Shown: positions 10,465 to 21,302, counted from the stretch's first letter. The stretch is DNA of 26,493 bases from Spirogloea muscicola (GCA_009602725.1 WELB01000011.1:1060351-1086843), one strand, 5' to 3'. Numbers and translations: made by a program. The notes: generated by a model not told the origin, from the sequence alone.

Positions 10465-13400
10465 TTATGAGACTTTCTTGGGAAGGTCGTAAAGCTTCTT
10501 TAGAGCTTTGGATGCCTTGTGATCAGCACGATAGCACAGCACACGCAGCAGTGTTTGTGCATCCGTGGTGCTCCACCTACATCAGACAACCAAGGAGTCA
10601 TTGCCAGTCAAAGGATGCTTAAGTGTCTCCCTCGTCACTTCTCAAGCTTGCAAGCTTGCGCAAGACATCACTCACTCAGGTATGTCATTGGAGCACCTGC
10701 TGGAAGGAGCACCATATCTGGACGTAAGAGCGTCTAGTAGCCAGGCTGGCGACATACCTGTGACCAAGTGGGGGTACAAGGTTGGGTGAAGGCTTGGAAG
10801 TAGTGGAATTTAGCCTGCTGCCTTCACGAGTTGCCGCTAAGTATGCTTCAAGAATCTCATCAGTATCACAAGCGAAGAGATTTAGTATCTGCTCTGCATT
10901 CTCCGAGGCTTTCTCAACATCCTCGACTGGCAAGCCCTCTCCTTCAGCTATGAAGAGGTCCTGTACATAACAATCCACAACCCAACCTTATGAGTTACCC
11001 ACTTTACAGCAACCATGCAGGCTATTCTGTAGTATGAAGCACATGAGCATGCAGACTGCAAGGGTGCTCCGATATTGAGCACAGCACGTACTTTCAGAGA
11101 ACTCAAATCTTCATCGAGAAGTCCAGCATCTGATATCAAATAGGCACGATTTGGACCTCCCGCCAAGAGAACCCTCAGAAAAGCGTCCATGCAAGCCTGG
11201 AGGAAGTAATCAACAAATGCACAACATACATACATTGCATTATCACGACTTCAGTCATATATAGGCAGTGGGAAATCATGCTCAAATGTGGCATCCGCTT
11301 TGCACAGACACAGTGCAAGAAGAACTTGGTAAAAGCAGCTCTGGAGCTACTTTGATTGATAATAGCAACACGACAAGGTCCACGCAGGTCGGACCTTGCT
11401 GCTGCCAATGCAAGAAACCCAAGCAGGGGCAATTACAATATATGACCTTGCCTGTCTACCTTCGCAAGTGCCAGCACAACAGAGTCCCTCAAGGACTCAT
11501 TGATGACCTCAGCCAGCTGTGCCAGTGTGGGGTCAAGGGCATCAAGCAGTACTGCTATGCGTCTGTTGGAGACACCTCCGCAGTACAGCTGGTCAACTTG
11601 GGGTGCCAAGTCATAGAAGACCACTCTGTACGCTGTGAACTCACACAGCTCCAATTTGGCCTTCTGCAGGACCTGCCGTGCTGGCGCAAAGGGAGACTCA
11701 AGCTCCCGAGGCAAAGGTCGCTTTGCTGCATGAAGCTTGGAGCCCAGCTTTCCTGTGATGAGGCCAAACATGTGACAGGCATGAGGCGCCTGCCGAGTAA
11801 AACCAGAACAGCAAAGAAGCAACCCAGATGGATGGATGCCGATTGTAGACCTTGGTAATGCTGTTGTTGGCCTGGCAGAAAGTGGCCTCACTCTGTTGGG
11901 TTGGCTGAGCACTGGGCGAAGGCAAAGCCTGCCAAGCATCCGCCATCCTTGTAGTCATCGCCTCAGTCTCTTGCAGGATTTGCTGGAGGGTGTTGATCCT
12001 CACACAGAGCCTCTGAATGGAGAGGCTCTCGAGCTTCGGCACAGAGCCGTTGCCAAATCTCCGGGATGGCTGCCTCTGAAGCTCCCTTTTGCTGTTCTTC
12101 TGCTGCTGTTGCTGCACCCTCACGAAGAGTTCTTTCTTGTACCTAGTCAGAGGAGGCAGCGGGGGTACAAACTGATCTTTGCTACCTGGAAAATAGAAGA
12201 ACATAGCAAAGACAAGGTCAGTGCTTGGCCAACACCATAGTAGTAGGCAACAACCCACTACTGTGCAGCTTGTACATTACTGCAAAGCCAAGTGCCACAT
12301 TCAAGAGCATATATGGTGCATGCAGGTCAGCCTTGACCTCAATGATCTTAAGATTTGCTTGGGTAAGCTCACCAATGCTATCAAGAGTCCGCTGCACGTA
12401 CAGCTGAAAGCACGAGTTCATGCCGTCGACCAGCATGTGCAGGTGATCTGAGTCGGGGGGGACAGGCAGCTCAAAAAATGCATCGAGCGTGTCCTCAGCC
12501 AGCCTAAGGACTTCGGCTACAGATGCTGCACAGTTGCCTCGTGTTGCCCCTGCATTCCAAGTCTGCAGAGGCAAAACAGAAACATGGGAGCACTAGCATG
12601 ATCAGCTTCAGCTAGAGGCAAGTTTCGCACCAGCAATTGGGACTGACAGGCAGGCTGAGTTATGAGATTATCCCCAAATGCGTGCCCGTTGAAAATGGCA
12701 GCTGTTTGGTGGTCATTGGTGGTCAGTATATGGCTAATGCCTTTGTTGGACTCTTGCAACTGATATATGGATCCAAGCTCACAAAAGAGCAAGCAAGGCA
12801 AGCATACCTCCTGGTATACGCTTCGATCTATCCACTCAGAAAGTTGTACAATCCGGTGGTCCACCCATTTCTGCATGAGCGTGTTGGTGACGGTGTCCGC
12901 TTCAAACGGCGGCATCTCGCGGATGACAGCCTTCCCTCCATCATCTGATCCCATGGCATCCTCGACAGCAATCAGCACGAGCTCCTTCTCTAGCACATCG
13001 GCTGCTGCAAGGACCTGGTAGTGGTGGGAGAACATGGACAACGACATCATCAAGAGTTTGGATGCAGGGCTTCAAACAGTGCCACAACGATGATCTAGCT
13101 TTTCGGTCTGATCAAAGTGGCAGCACAAAATGGATCAAAAGTAAGAGGCAGCTTGATCAACGACGATACCGCATGCCAGTTATACCATTGAGGCCTCTGG
13201 AGTAAGGACGGACAAGCCCTCCAGAAACTGCTTGAGCTCCCTCCGGTAGCAGGCGTGGAGAGTTGCGGCCGCGACTCCCCCAGCGTTGGCATGCCATCGC
13301 TTCAAGACAGGTGTGAAATTGGAGGCCTGCTTTTGAGCAAGATCTGCTGTGTCTTGTGCCGTGATAGCTAAGGTTGGGGAAGGCACACCGTCCCCTTTCT

Positions 13401-15741
13401 TGAAGGACCTTCTCTTGCTGCTGGCGCTCTCCATGAGCTGCGTAGCAGGGGTGCCAGCTATCAAAATACCTCGACTGGAACAAGGAAGTCAGTGACTCCC
13501 CATCTAGCTGTCTGGCTAATCTGAAAATCAAGTTGAGAAACACAAATGGCCAAGAGTGCTCACCTCCGCAAATGCAGCCTTCATTGAGGAGCGTATGTAA
13601 GTGTCCACTTGCTTCCTGGCCATGTCCTCCTTGGACTTGGTGGGTGTCCTCATTGGAAGCTTCGCGTGCCTCTCCTGCCCTTGCAGAATCTCTTCAGCCA
13701 AGAGCGCTATCTCAATCAGGCTCTCCATGACGCCCTCGGCGAAGGGGAAGGCTTCATGGTAAGCCAGCAGCCTCTTCTCAGCATAGCCCTGCCCATACAT
13801 TTGGCAATAAGTATTCAATCAAATTAAGCTCAAGGATGCAAACGGAGATAAGGTGAGCACATCATGCCCAAGCTTGCTTGCTCAGCTACAAGCAGCCTCG
13901 TTACTGGCAGCAGAGTCCTTCGTTTGGGTGGTGTTGAGCAAGAGGATTAGCAAGACAGACTGAACCTGCATTGAGCCAAGAAGCGTCTGCAGTAGATGTG
14001 CTTGTCCCTTGTCCCACCTGCCTGCATCCACGTCTTTCACATCCTTGGCAACTTGCCTTATCTGCACAATGCTTGACTGATTGGTCAGAATTCTTCTGAA
14101 GTAGCTTCCCTATGCCCATCAAGCATCAACAAGTAAGTCTGGAATTAATTACAGAATTCTTCTGAAGTAGCTTCCCTATGCCCATCAAGCATCAACAAGT
14201 AAGTCTGTAATTAATTACACAGCTGTACTGTGTGATGCCTGGGTGTCCAACACTGTGTCCAGATTCTCAACAACACAACTCATACATGGCACCTGCGCTT
14301 CTGCTGCAGATAGGAGCTCCAGCTCATTCTGGCCTCTCACGACGAATTGGCGGAAGAGGACCCAAGCAAAGCACGCGCTGTGCATCACAGGGCTGATGCC
14401 CAAGGTGCCCCATGTACGTTTAAGCAGCTCCAGGACGTCATCCACCTCCTCAATCAGCACCCCATCCTCAAGAAGATCAAAGCAGGACCGGAGAAGCATC
14501 TCATACAGGTATATACTGAGTGGAAAGCCATCGGCCCAATGACATACGTCCTCGCGGGCATCCCCAGGTACCGGTCGCTCGGCCCTTGTCATGGCAGCGG
14601 CTCTCAGCGATTGCATAAGTTCAGCGTTCTGGAGATCTGCATCGTGATGCTGCAGTCTCCAAGCAGCACCCGCTGGCGCAGCTTCAGGGCTTTCTGGTGA
14701 GCTCCAGGCCAGGTTGACATTGAGTAGGCTACATTCTGGCAGGGCAAGCGTCTGATCATGCATGCGCTGCGCTTGGTCTGGGCCACTCGCATGTCAGTGC
14801 TCACCTGAAGCTGGTTGAGCAGCTGCTTGAGCCGGGTGACAATAGGGTCTGGGCCCTCCCCCTTCAGCAGCGGGCAACGCAAGAGGCCTTCCTCGAGCAG
14901 CCGGAGCTGCCGCCTCTTCCAGGCATGAAATTCCAGCTGGCTGGGGAACTCAGCGGCTCCAACATGCTGCAGCAGCTCCACAGGGACCAGCAGCGTATCC
15001 GGCCGCCTCCCAACCTACCAATAGAAGTAGCAGGACACCCTTCGTCACAGGGCAGGACTAGCTGCAGCTTTGTGTGGAGCTCCTGACCAGCTCCTAGGTT
15101 GCCCAGTCACCTGCCTGCAAGTCAGGATTGCACCTGATCGACATGCTAGCCAAGCAACACACATGCTTCTCATGCTGCCATGGCTACTATCCGAGAAAAG
15201 ACGAGCGTTGGGCCTGTCAAGTCGAAGTACTGCATAGAAGTGCTCATGCTCCTTGGCTTTGACAATGCCTGCCACTGACCTGCCCAGCAAGGGCTCTGGT
15301 GAGAGCCCGCCTGGTACGCAGGTCGGAGCTCTCGGAGATCTGCATCTGTGCACGGACGATATCGATCGGCTGGGCCTGCGCGCCATGCCTGCTCGACCCC
15401 GGGCTCTTGGCACGCAGCCCAAGAGCCTGCTTGATGCGGCTGGTGGTGGTTGGCACGGATGCCCTCCGGCCCAGAGGCCTGGACGTGCTGGACGTCGTGC
15501 TGCGCGTACTGAGCTTAGGGGCGACGGCCGCCACCAGAATCTCGTACGCCGCCTCCCGCAAGTCCTCCTCCGAGAGCCCGGCCTCCAGCGCCGGCAGAGG
15601 CGACCAGAGGTCGTCGGGGTGCTCGGAGCCGGGCGCCGAGCGGCTGCTGCCGCCGGTGCCCGGGCCGCCATTGCTAGCGGTGGGATCCGGCGGCGTCACC
15701 CGCAGCGCGCCGAAGCCGAAGCTCAGTCCTCCTAGGCTCAT
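10465..15741 (-). CDS. PATROL1: PATROL1-like DUF810 / Munc13-homology protein
   Basis: Thirteen exons in minus-strand order: 15741-15280, 15014-14805, 14649-14293, 14061-13966, 13788-13564, 13437-13186, 13014-12808, 12562-12373, 12185-11851, 11789-11460, 11196-11092, 10960-10758 and 10576-10465 (TAA), 3084 nt, 1027 residues, close to the plant protein in length. It is recognised by colinear matches to plant PATROL1: SRIKQALGLR near the N-terminus, DVCHWADGFPL, TWGTLGISPVMHSACFAWVLF, EKRLLAYHE, FTPVLKRWHANAGGVA, DDGGKAVIREMPPFE, PPLPPLTRY, FTAYRVVFYDL, LRVLLAGGPNRA and the end TLLRVLCYRADHKASKALKK. Plant PATROL1 is a MUN-domain tethering factor that moves vesicles carrying the plasma-membrane proton ATPase; it acts at the cell cortex. 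The start of exon 3 could be 14649 or 14628, both in frame. A Gln-rich run lies in exon 9. One intron (14062-14292) carries a 66-bp tandem duplication. Confidence 0.93.
14086..14217. repeat. 66-bp tandem duplication inside a PATROL1 intron
   Basis: Positions 14086-14151 and 14152-14217 are the same 66 bases with one difference (TCTGGAATT against TCTGTAATT). Both copies lie wholly within the intron 14062-14292, so the coding sequence is not touched. The near identity points to a recent duplication, or to a local assembly artefact. Confidence 0.95.
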
Positions 15742-16045
15742 GGCTCAGTGCAGCAGCCTGGCGTCGGACCGGCCGCTCGTCGTGACCAGCTTCCGGCAGC
15801 GCGCTCAGGCCCGTTCCACGCGGTGGGCGGCACTCGCGCGAGGGCCAATGCCTAGCCTCCCGCGCCGCCCGGCGCCAATTCCGCAGCGCGTGCCGCCGCC
15901 GCGACGGCGTGTCATGCAAAGTCTGTCCGGCACACCTGCGCGCATGGTGGAGCGGTACAGCCCGGGGCCGGCCTGAACTGGGCTCGGCGCCAGCGCATTG
16001 GCTGCAGCATCAGCCGGCTTGCGCTCTGAGTCTGTTTTCCGCTTG

Positions 16046-16047
16046 CG

Positions 16048-16090
<43 letters not shown>

Positions 16091-16092
16091 CA
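16046..16092. repeat. GGC trinucleotide microsatellite
   Basis: There are about 15 near-perfect GGC units with one GGT interruption, about 300 bp upstream of the PATROL1-like start codon. It is probably in the promoter or 5' UTR. Confidence 0.9.
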
Positions 16093-16361
16093 GCATGGCG
16101 GCGACGGCGGCGGCGCTGGATGCACAGGTCCCGCGCGTCCAGGCGGGCGCGGCGAAGAAGCGCTCTGCATGAACGAGGAAAGCTGCTGCTGACGTTACGG
16201 ATAGAGAGAATCGAAGTGTCCTCCAAGCCGCGGCGGTGGATGCATGATGGGCCGTCCCAGTGGGCGGTACGTTCCGAAACCAGCGGCTGTGGCGTTCAGA
16301 AGGCATTGAGACGGAGGGGGAGCGAGCCGTTTAAGACAGGCCATCTATTTAAATGTAGGAT

Positions 16362-16458
16362 AAGCGGCTGCTGATATTGAAAGAGCGGCTGTGAAAGCCA
16401 GCCAGATGCATACAGGTGTTCATGACGGAGCCACAAGCTAGGCAGCCAGGACGCTCCT
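16362..16458 (+). repeat. Dispersed repeat block C, shared with 25968-26063
   Basis: It starts AAGCGGCTGCTGATATT and contains GCATACAGGTGTTCATGACG and GGAGCCA, then GCTAGGCAG. The copy at 25968-26063 has the same sequence at roughly 80% or better by eye over about 95 bp. Confidence 0.85.
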
Positions 16459-16460
16459 AC

Positions 16461-16530
16461 TTTTTTTTTCAATTTTTGAGCTGGCTTTTCCAGCCCCTAT
16501 CCTCAATGGGCGAGTACTTCCCTCGTACTT
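16461..16530 (-). repeat. Dispersed repeat family A core, minus orientation, with A-rich tail
   Basis: The plus strand reads a run of nine Ts, CAATTTTTGAGCTGGCTTTT, then CCAGCCCCTATCCTCAATGG. On the minus strand this is the family A core (GGAAAAGCCAGC) followed by an A-rich stretch. It directly abuts block C. Confidence 0.55.
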
Positions 16531-17454
16531 CAGAGCAATGGTGAACCGAAGGAGGAGACAGCTCTTACAGAATACAAAGTAGGGCCATCAATAAGCAGCT
16601 CTTTTGAATCAATACTGTGGATGTTTTAACACATCCTTCCATACTGAATTCTCCGTGACATTTACATCCTATATGTTGGCCTACTTCAGGTGACCTGACC
16701 GCCAGAAGCCATCAAAGGTTGGAGAGGCCGCCTCTGTCCTCTTTGCCTCCAACTTATGCACCATCAGTCACGCACAGATGTAGCAGCAGGGCCCTAGTGG
16801 CCTACAAGCTGATAATTTGGGAGACATTATGTAGGATGCAAGAGATCGTAAGAGGAAGGGGCTGGGCGACATACTTGTGCTGTGCTCAACCGTTTTCACC
16901 TGACCTCTACGTGCTACAGGGGCCTCTGAAAAGCTGGAAGAAGCCCAAGCCAGAGGCAGCGCTCATGCATATCAGCCAACGTGTGCTTATGAAGGCAAGC
17001 AGCTTCTCAAGAGGTGGACTGGGGTGATGGACTGGGCTGGTGCAGCTACCAAGCATAAACAATGTGTGGCCAGGCAAGCACGCACTGTAATGGGCACAGC
17101 GCTGGCTGCTAGGACAGTTTGCTACAGGAGTGTGGCTCCTTCCTAATACAGCTCTCAGGCCGGGAAGGTCATCCACTTTGTTTGGCTGGAGCCCTATGAG
17201 GGGTAATACTTCAGTGTCATCCATAGCTGAGTGCTTGCTTGGGGGACAAAACTGGCCACGATCCATTGTAGGATGTGGTAAACATGACAGAACAGCATCT
17301 GCGCTACTCTACTTTGGGGTCCCTACAATGCTAATCTCATCTCTGTCCTACTCAGTTGTGTATGGCCTGCTTCTAATGCTTTAGGTACCAAACATGTGGG
17401 TGCTTTCCTATGGGCGGTGGAAATGTACAAGGCAGCTAGCCTTTGATGAAGAGT

Positions 17455-19558
17455 CTAAGAGCCATCCACTTGGAAAATGCTTTTGCAAGCCTCGTAGAAG
17501 GTCCAAGACAACCCTGAGGCAGGCAGCATCTTTATACAGCTGGCACGAAGGCCTGTGTATAAGCCACCAACACCCTCCTCAGCAACAATGGTTGTCAGCG
17601 CATTGGCCATGTTCCTGTACGGCCTGCCCGACTTGGTCACGCTGTCCACAATCAGACGCTTACGAGCAACCTCCAGCGGAAATGTAGAGGCACTGGAAAG
17701 CACCCCTGCAGGATACAAAGTGGCTGCTAAGAAGTGCAGCAGTGCAACATGCACAATATGATGGTGATACAGGGGTGATACATGCAGAAGGACAGCAACT
17801 AGTACGTGTTTGACATCACAGAGGAAGCAGAGAGGGCTCACAGAGCTGATATGGAGTGGGGGCAAGGCGGGTGCACAGTGGGTGAACCAGTGAGACGAGT
17901 GAGAACAAGGACACACCAGCCACGCCGCCAATAGCCATGGTGTCCGTCAAGCCAAGCCGCTTCTTCCCCGTGAACTTGAGCATCCGGAGCTTGAGCATGT
18001 CGTAGATATAGTAATATGCCGCGCTGTATGGGAGCATGCCGATGAGCGTCGGTGTGAGGCCCCGGTATAGGCCCCTAGGGCCATTTGTTTGTATAATCTG
18101 CTCAAACGTGCTCCTTATGCTTGTATTGCCGAGCGGGTTGACAGTCATCCTGTCCTGCACAAAGACCACCTTTACTCAATGTAAGTCTGTACTTGGTCAG
18201 CCTTTACGCCGACAAAGACCGGCAGTCAGCTCCTCCTGCTGACCTCTGGATGACACACAGCTTTCACCATAGGTACCAGGGCTCTGCCCACTTGGCCATC
18301 ACACAGCAATAGCAACACCTTCAGCAAGGTACTAAATATCACACTGTCTTTCCGGCAGACCAAGAGTTGATGTTGAGGTGCTTGAGTTTCAAGACTGTCA
18401 TTAAAGCCACAACCATTGCGTACCTTGACAACCTCGAGTGGGTAGCAGATGAAGGTCGAGATGAGGCCAGCAGCAGCTCCAGCTACACCAGACGGGTGCA
18501 GATTTGAGGGCCGCAGGAATGCTGGGTACGGCAACCCGTCCACGCCGGCCACATGGAGCCCGTCCTTCACCCGCTGCCTTTCTTGCTTCCGAGCCGCAGT
18601 CAAGCCAAGCTTGACAGCCTCAAAAGTCATCAGCTCGATCGCGCTGCTGGGCGCTGTGCGCAGGATGTTGATGGTGTTGCCGCCCCAGAGCCCCTGCCAG
18701 CCTGCAGTCCTAAGGACCTCGGCGAAGATGCCCCGCATGCTCTTGCCACCTCCGGTGATGGCCCGCGTCCTGCAAGCCGGACACAGGTGTGTCAATCTCA
18801 CTTAAGAAGCTACTACCTTTGACGGTCAAGAGCAGCAGTAAGGTGACGCCTTGGTCATGAAGAAGGTGTACCTGATGGTCTCCAGCGGGCCGACAGCGGT
18901 CTTGGTAAGAGCCCCCGCAATCATGCCGCTGGCAAATGTCTTGAATGCATGACTGTTGACCTGCTCCTGCACGTGGAAGCTCCAAAGTGGGAGTGAGGAT
19001 GGGCATGATATAGCTCCGTGTAAGGAAAATCTAGGGGCTGCAGAGGCAGCCTCTGGACACTGTTCGAATGGGACAATGATAATCTTTGTGACAGAAGCAC
19101 AAGGAATGTCAGGCTGCTTCTCAGTTGGCAAAGATAAGACTGGTCAGACTTGGATCTAGAGGTGCACATCTAACATCTGTCAGATTGCAGACGACAGCTT
19201 CCCATTGTGCAGATAATGAATAAGGGCTGGAAGTCTGTAGAATCAGAGAGTGGAAGGAAGAGTGGAAAGAGAGGGAGAGTGAGAGGGAGAGGGAGAGGGA
19301 GAGGGAGAGGGGGGCAGTTGAGGGGGGGAGAGGGAGAGGGGGGAGAGAGGACACAGGCGCACAGGCAGGAGTAGGGTCGAAATGGGGGACTCAATTGTGG
19401 CAGAGAGGGGAGGTTGCGGTGCGGTGCGGCGCGCCCACCCTCAGAGCGCCGGCCAAGCCATTCACAGTGGCCTCCTGGCCAGCGACGTGATTGTCCCACG
19501 GCCCGCCTCCGGGGCAGCGCGGGAGTGCCAGCCGAGGCGTCGCCTCGGTGGCCGCCAT
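17455..19558 (-). CDS. Brittle1-like mitochondrial carrier family transporter
   Basis: Five exons in minus-strand order: 19558-19439, 18966-18872, 18769-18424, 18154-17917 and 17705-17455 (TAG), 1050 nt, 349 residues. It has the three tandem modules of the mitochondrial carrier family, each with a PX[DE]XX[KR] motif: PLETIR (67-72), PLEVVK (182-187) and PLEVARKR (276-283). Features close to plant Brittle1 (BT1) include GALTKTAVGPLETIR, GLWGGNTINILRTAPSSAIE, LYRGLTPTLIGMLPYSA and STFPLEVARKR. BT1 proteins exchange adenine nucleotides or ADP-glucose across the plastid or mitochondrial inner envelope. The substrate here cannot be told from the sequence. The first 40 residues are poorly conserved and may be a targeting peptide. 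The start at 19558 is the nearest ATG giving an in-frame exon 1, and an in-frame ATG further upstream is possible. Confidence 0.88.
19256..19350. repeat. GAGAGG-rich low-complexity tract
   Basis: A purine-only GAGAGG/GAGGGA run on the plus strand, with a G-rich interruption. It lies within the first intron (18967-19438) of the carrier gene, where it is a CT-rich tract in the sense strand. Confidence 0.85.
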
Positions 19559-19996
19559 GCTCCAGCTCCCGCGGCTGCCGCGAGGCTCAGCCGCGCCGGG
19601 CCATGGCCACCGCCCAGGCGGGCCGCGCAGGCGGCGGCGGGCCGACGGCAGCCGGCATGGCCGAGAGGGGGTTTGGGACATTGGGGTTGGCCGAGCGCTC
19701 CACTCCCCCATACGTGGTCGCTCAGCGACGAAAGCGGGGTGCCCGCCGTGTGGCCGCCGGGATTGGAGTCGAGTCAGAGCGCCCGCCGACGTTGGGGTTG
19801 ACGGTGGCGGACCCTTGCCCAGGCTGCTGCCCGCCGCCCGGTGCTCCCGCCGCCTTTCTGGAGGGGGAGAGCTTTTCTTCTTTTGGCTTTCCTTCCGGCC
19901 CGCCACGCGGCCCTGTCATCCAGGCAAGCTGCGCAGCCCGCCCCCCATCTCGCCTCGCCTCGCTTCCAGAGACTCGCCCCATCTGAAGCGAAAGCG
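19559..19996. other. GC-rich 5' region of the carrier gene
   Basis: This is the presumed promoter and 5' UTR of the minus-strand carrier gene. Long open frames occur in several phases simply because the region is GC-rich. A short upstream ATG frame (minus strand, near 19605) ends quickly. No defined motif was recognised. Confidence 0.4.
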
Positions 19997-19997
19997 C

Positions 19998-20080
19998 GGC
20001 CAGATTGACTGGTGGCTTGGAAAGGCCAGCCCAAAGGCACGGACAAGGTCCGAAGGAGCCGGAGTGCGAAGGACTAGGAC
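19998..20080 (+). repeat. Dispersed repeat family A, plus copy
   Basis: The blocks GCGGCCAGATTGACTGGTGG, GGAAAGGCCAGCCCAAAGG and GAAGGAGCCGGAGTGCGA match the copy at 25890-25965 almost base for base. The two copies are 5.9 kb apart. Confidence 0.9.
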
Positions 20081-20097
20081 TAAGACATCAGCCAGGG

Positions 20098-20190
20098 AGA
20101 GAGAAGGCGCGCGGGGCGCATGAAATGAAATGGAGGCCAATTCAAGCCGACACATTGTTCAGGCAGAGTCTAGGGCAAACTAAATAGGGA
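20098..20190 (+). repeat. Dispersed repeat family B, best plus copy
   Basis: It begins GAGAGAAGGCGCGCGGGGCG and continues CATGAAATGAAATGGAGGCC, then TTGTTCAGGCAGAGTCTAGG, ending GCAAACTAAATAGGGA. It is the inverted partner of 21178-21268. Confidence 0.9.
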
Positions 20191-20249
20191 ACGCTCAGTA
20201 ATCTCTAGTTCCCCATCGCGTAGCCCTTTCGAATTCCAGCCCCTATCTC

Positions 20250-20430
20250 ACCTTTGTCAATTCTTCTGCGGGCTGGCTTTTCACAGCCCTTTCCCCCATT
20301 GGGAGTGCCACTTCTCTATCCTCAATGGGCAAGCCCTTCTTCCACATTCGTCCCGGGCTTCCGCCTGGCTGGCTTTTCGAGCTAGCTGTTCACAGCCCTC
20401 GTTCCCTTTGGGAGAGCCACTTTCTTTTTA
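20250..20430 (-). repeat. Two successive minus-oriented family A copies
   Basis: ACCTTTGTCAATTCTTCTGC, GGGCTGGCTTTTCACAGCCC and CCCCATTGGGAGTGCCACTT occur at 20250-20315. A second, more diverged set (GGCTGGCTTTTCGAGC, then TTCACAGCCCTCGTTCCC and TTTGGGAGAGCCAC) follows at about 20368-20425. Confidence 0.75.
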
Positions 20431-20514
20431 ATATTTCACGTTCATGCTCACCGCGCGCGCCTTCTCTTTCACAGCCCTCGCCCGTTACCTCTCTTTCCTC
20501 ATCTTGCTGCGGCC

Positions 20515-20900
20515 ACGCCGGGCGGCGGCGCGCACATCATTGCTGATGTGGTTACCACGGATGTGGTCGACCGCTCCAACCCGGGCTGGCCTCGCTGCGA
20601 CGAAGGCCGTTCGCAGCAAGGCGGCCAAACACTCTGACCACCCGGCTGGAGACGAGTTCGTGCCCCTAGCCGTGGACGTGCACGGGGCTCTTGGGTTCCA
20701 GTGGCTCGACCTGCTGGCCAGGCTCGCGCGGCGTGCTGTGTCTCGCAGGCGGGTGAGCCGGCTGACTCCAACGCCGCTGGCTCGTGGGCTCAGGTATGCG
20801 ATTGTCCGTCTCCCTTCAGCAGTCCATGGCCCACGCCTTGCATCTGCGTGCTGGCCGTGCTCTCGCTGCGGCCTCCAGCTTTCGTCAGGGGGATTGTTTT
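20515..20900 (+). pseudogene. Frameshifted C-terminal remnant of a retrotransposon reverse transcriptase
   Basis: Three short peptides in three successive frames resemble the tail of reverse-transcriptase ORFs common in algal and plant retroelements. Frame of 20533: HIIADVVTTDVVDRSNPGW. Frame of 20444, from about 20600: SKAAKHSDHPAG, then DEFVPLAVDVHGALG. Frame of 20796: RLSVSLQQSMAHALHLRAG, then RALAAASS. Family tails have the order 'ADVT..DPT', 'FVPLAVETYGALG', 'RVSVALQRAQARAL'. The frame changes mean the copy is dead. No catalytic reverse-transcriptase motif remains in the window. The family is identified from pattern only, not by a search. Confidence 0.6.
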
Positions 20901-21038
20901 CCGGCAGCTATTCTGTCCGATTTGAGGCTCCTCACTCGTAAAATGTGAGTAGTCAATCCTCCCCCGTTCTGACAGCATCTTCAGGCCCCTTCCTAGCTGC
21001 TTAGCGTTTTAGGCCCCTCCGTCATCTGGCCCCTTCGA

Positions 21039-21103
21039 ACCTTTGTCAATTCTTTTCGGGCTGGCTTTTCACAGCCCTTGCCCCCATTGGGAGAGCCACT
21101 TCT
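21039..21103 (-). repeat. Dispersed repeat family A, minus copy
   Basis: ACCTTTGTCAATTCTTTTCG, GGCTGGCTTTTCACAGCCCT and CCCCATTGGGAGAGCCACTT are nearly identical to 20250-20315. The two copies flank the reverse-transcriptase remnant in direct orientation. Confidence 0.9.
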
Positions 21104-21177
21104 TCTCTTTCTCTGTGCTCACCCGTGGATACTGATGTCACCTTAGGCACCTTGGTTTCGTTTTCCGTATTATGTAG

Positions 21178-21268
21178 CCCTGTCTAGTTTGCCCTAGACT
21201 CTGCCTGAACAATGTATCGGCTTGAAGTGGCCTCTTTTATTCCATGCGCCCCGCGCGCCTTCTCTTTC
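21178..21268 (-). repeat. Dispersed repeat family B, minus copy
   Basis: It is the reverse complement of 20098-20190 with roughly ten differences over about 90 bp. It includes TAGTTTGCCCTAGACTCTGC, CTGAACAATGT and CGCCCCGCGCGCCTTCTCT. Confidence 0.9.
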
Positions 21269-21302
21269 TCACACGGGGGGGGGAAAGCGCGCGGGGCGCA
21301 TG
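21243..21302. repeat. 16-bp perfect GC-rich inverted repeat with G-run loop
   Basis: CATGCGCCCCGCGCGC (21243-21258) and GCGCGCGGGGCGCATG (21287-21302) are perfect reverse complements. They are separated by 28 bases that include nine consecutive Gs. It is formed where two family B ends meet head to head. Confidence 0.9.

Larger units (their letters stand above)
15742..17454. other. Intergenic region between the PATROL1-like and Brittle1-like genes
   Basis: The left part is the presumed promoter and 5' UTR of the PATROL1-like gene (minus strand) with a GGC tract at 16046-16092. The middle holds a repeat copy (16362-16458) followed by a T-run and a minus-oriented family A core (16461-16530). 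The right part should contain the 3' UTR of the carrier gene. Open frames here lack recognisable domains. Confidence 0.4.

Noticed and set aside
13447-13478. A 32-base intron in the PATROL1-like gene
   Set aside because: It is too short to splice. A single 126-bp intron from 13563 to 13438 explains the same frame.
19391-20123. Long overlapping open frames on both strands upstream of the carrier gene
   Set aside because: GC-rich sequence keeps several frames open at once. Only the short exon 19439-19558 links to the carrier domain.
21030-21110. tRNA-derived SINE with a B-box-like GGTTCGAAG on the minus strand
   Set aside because: One copy has the motif but the near-identical copy at 20250 does not, and no convincing A box or cloverleaf was found.
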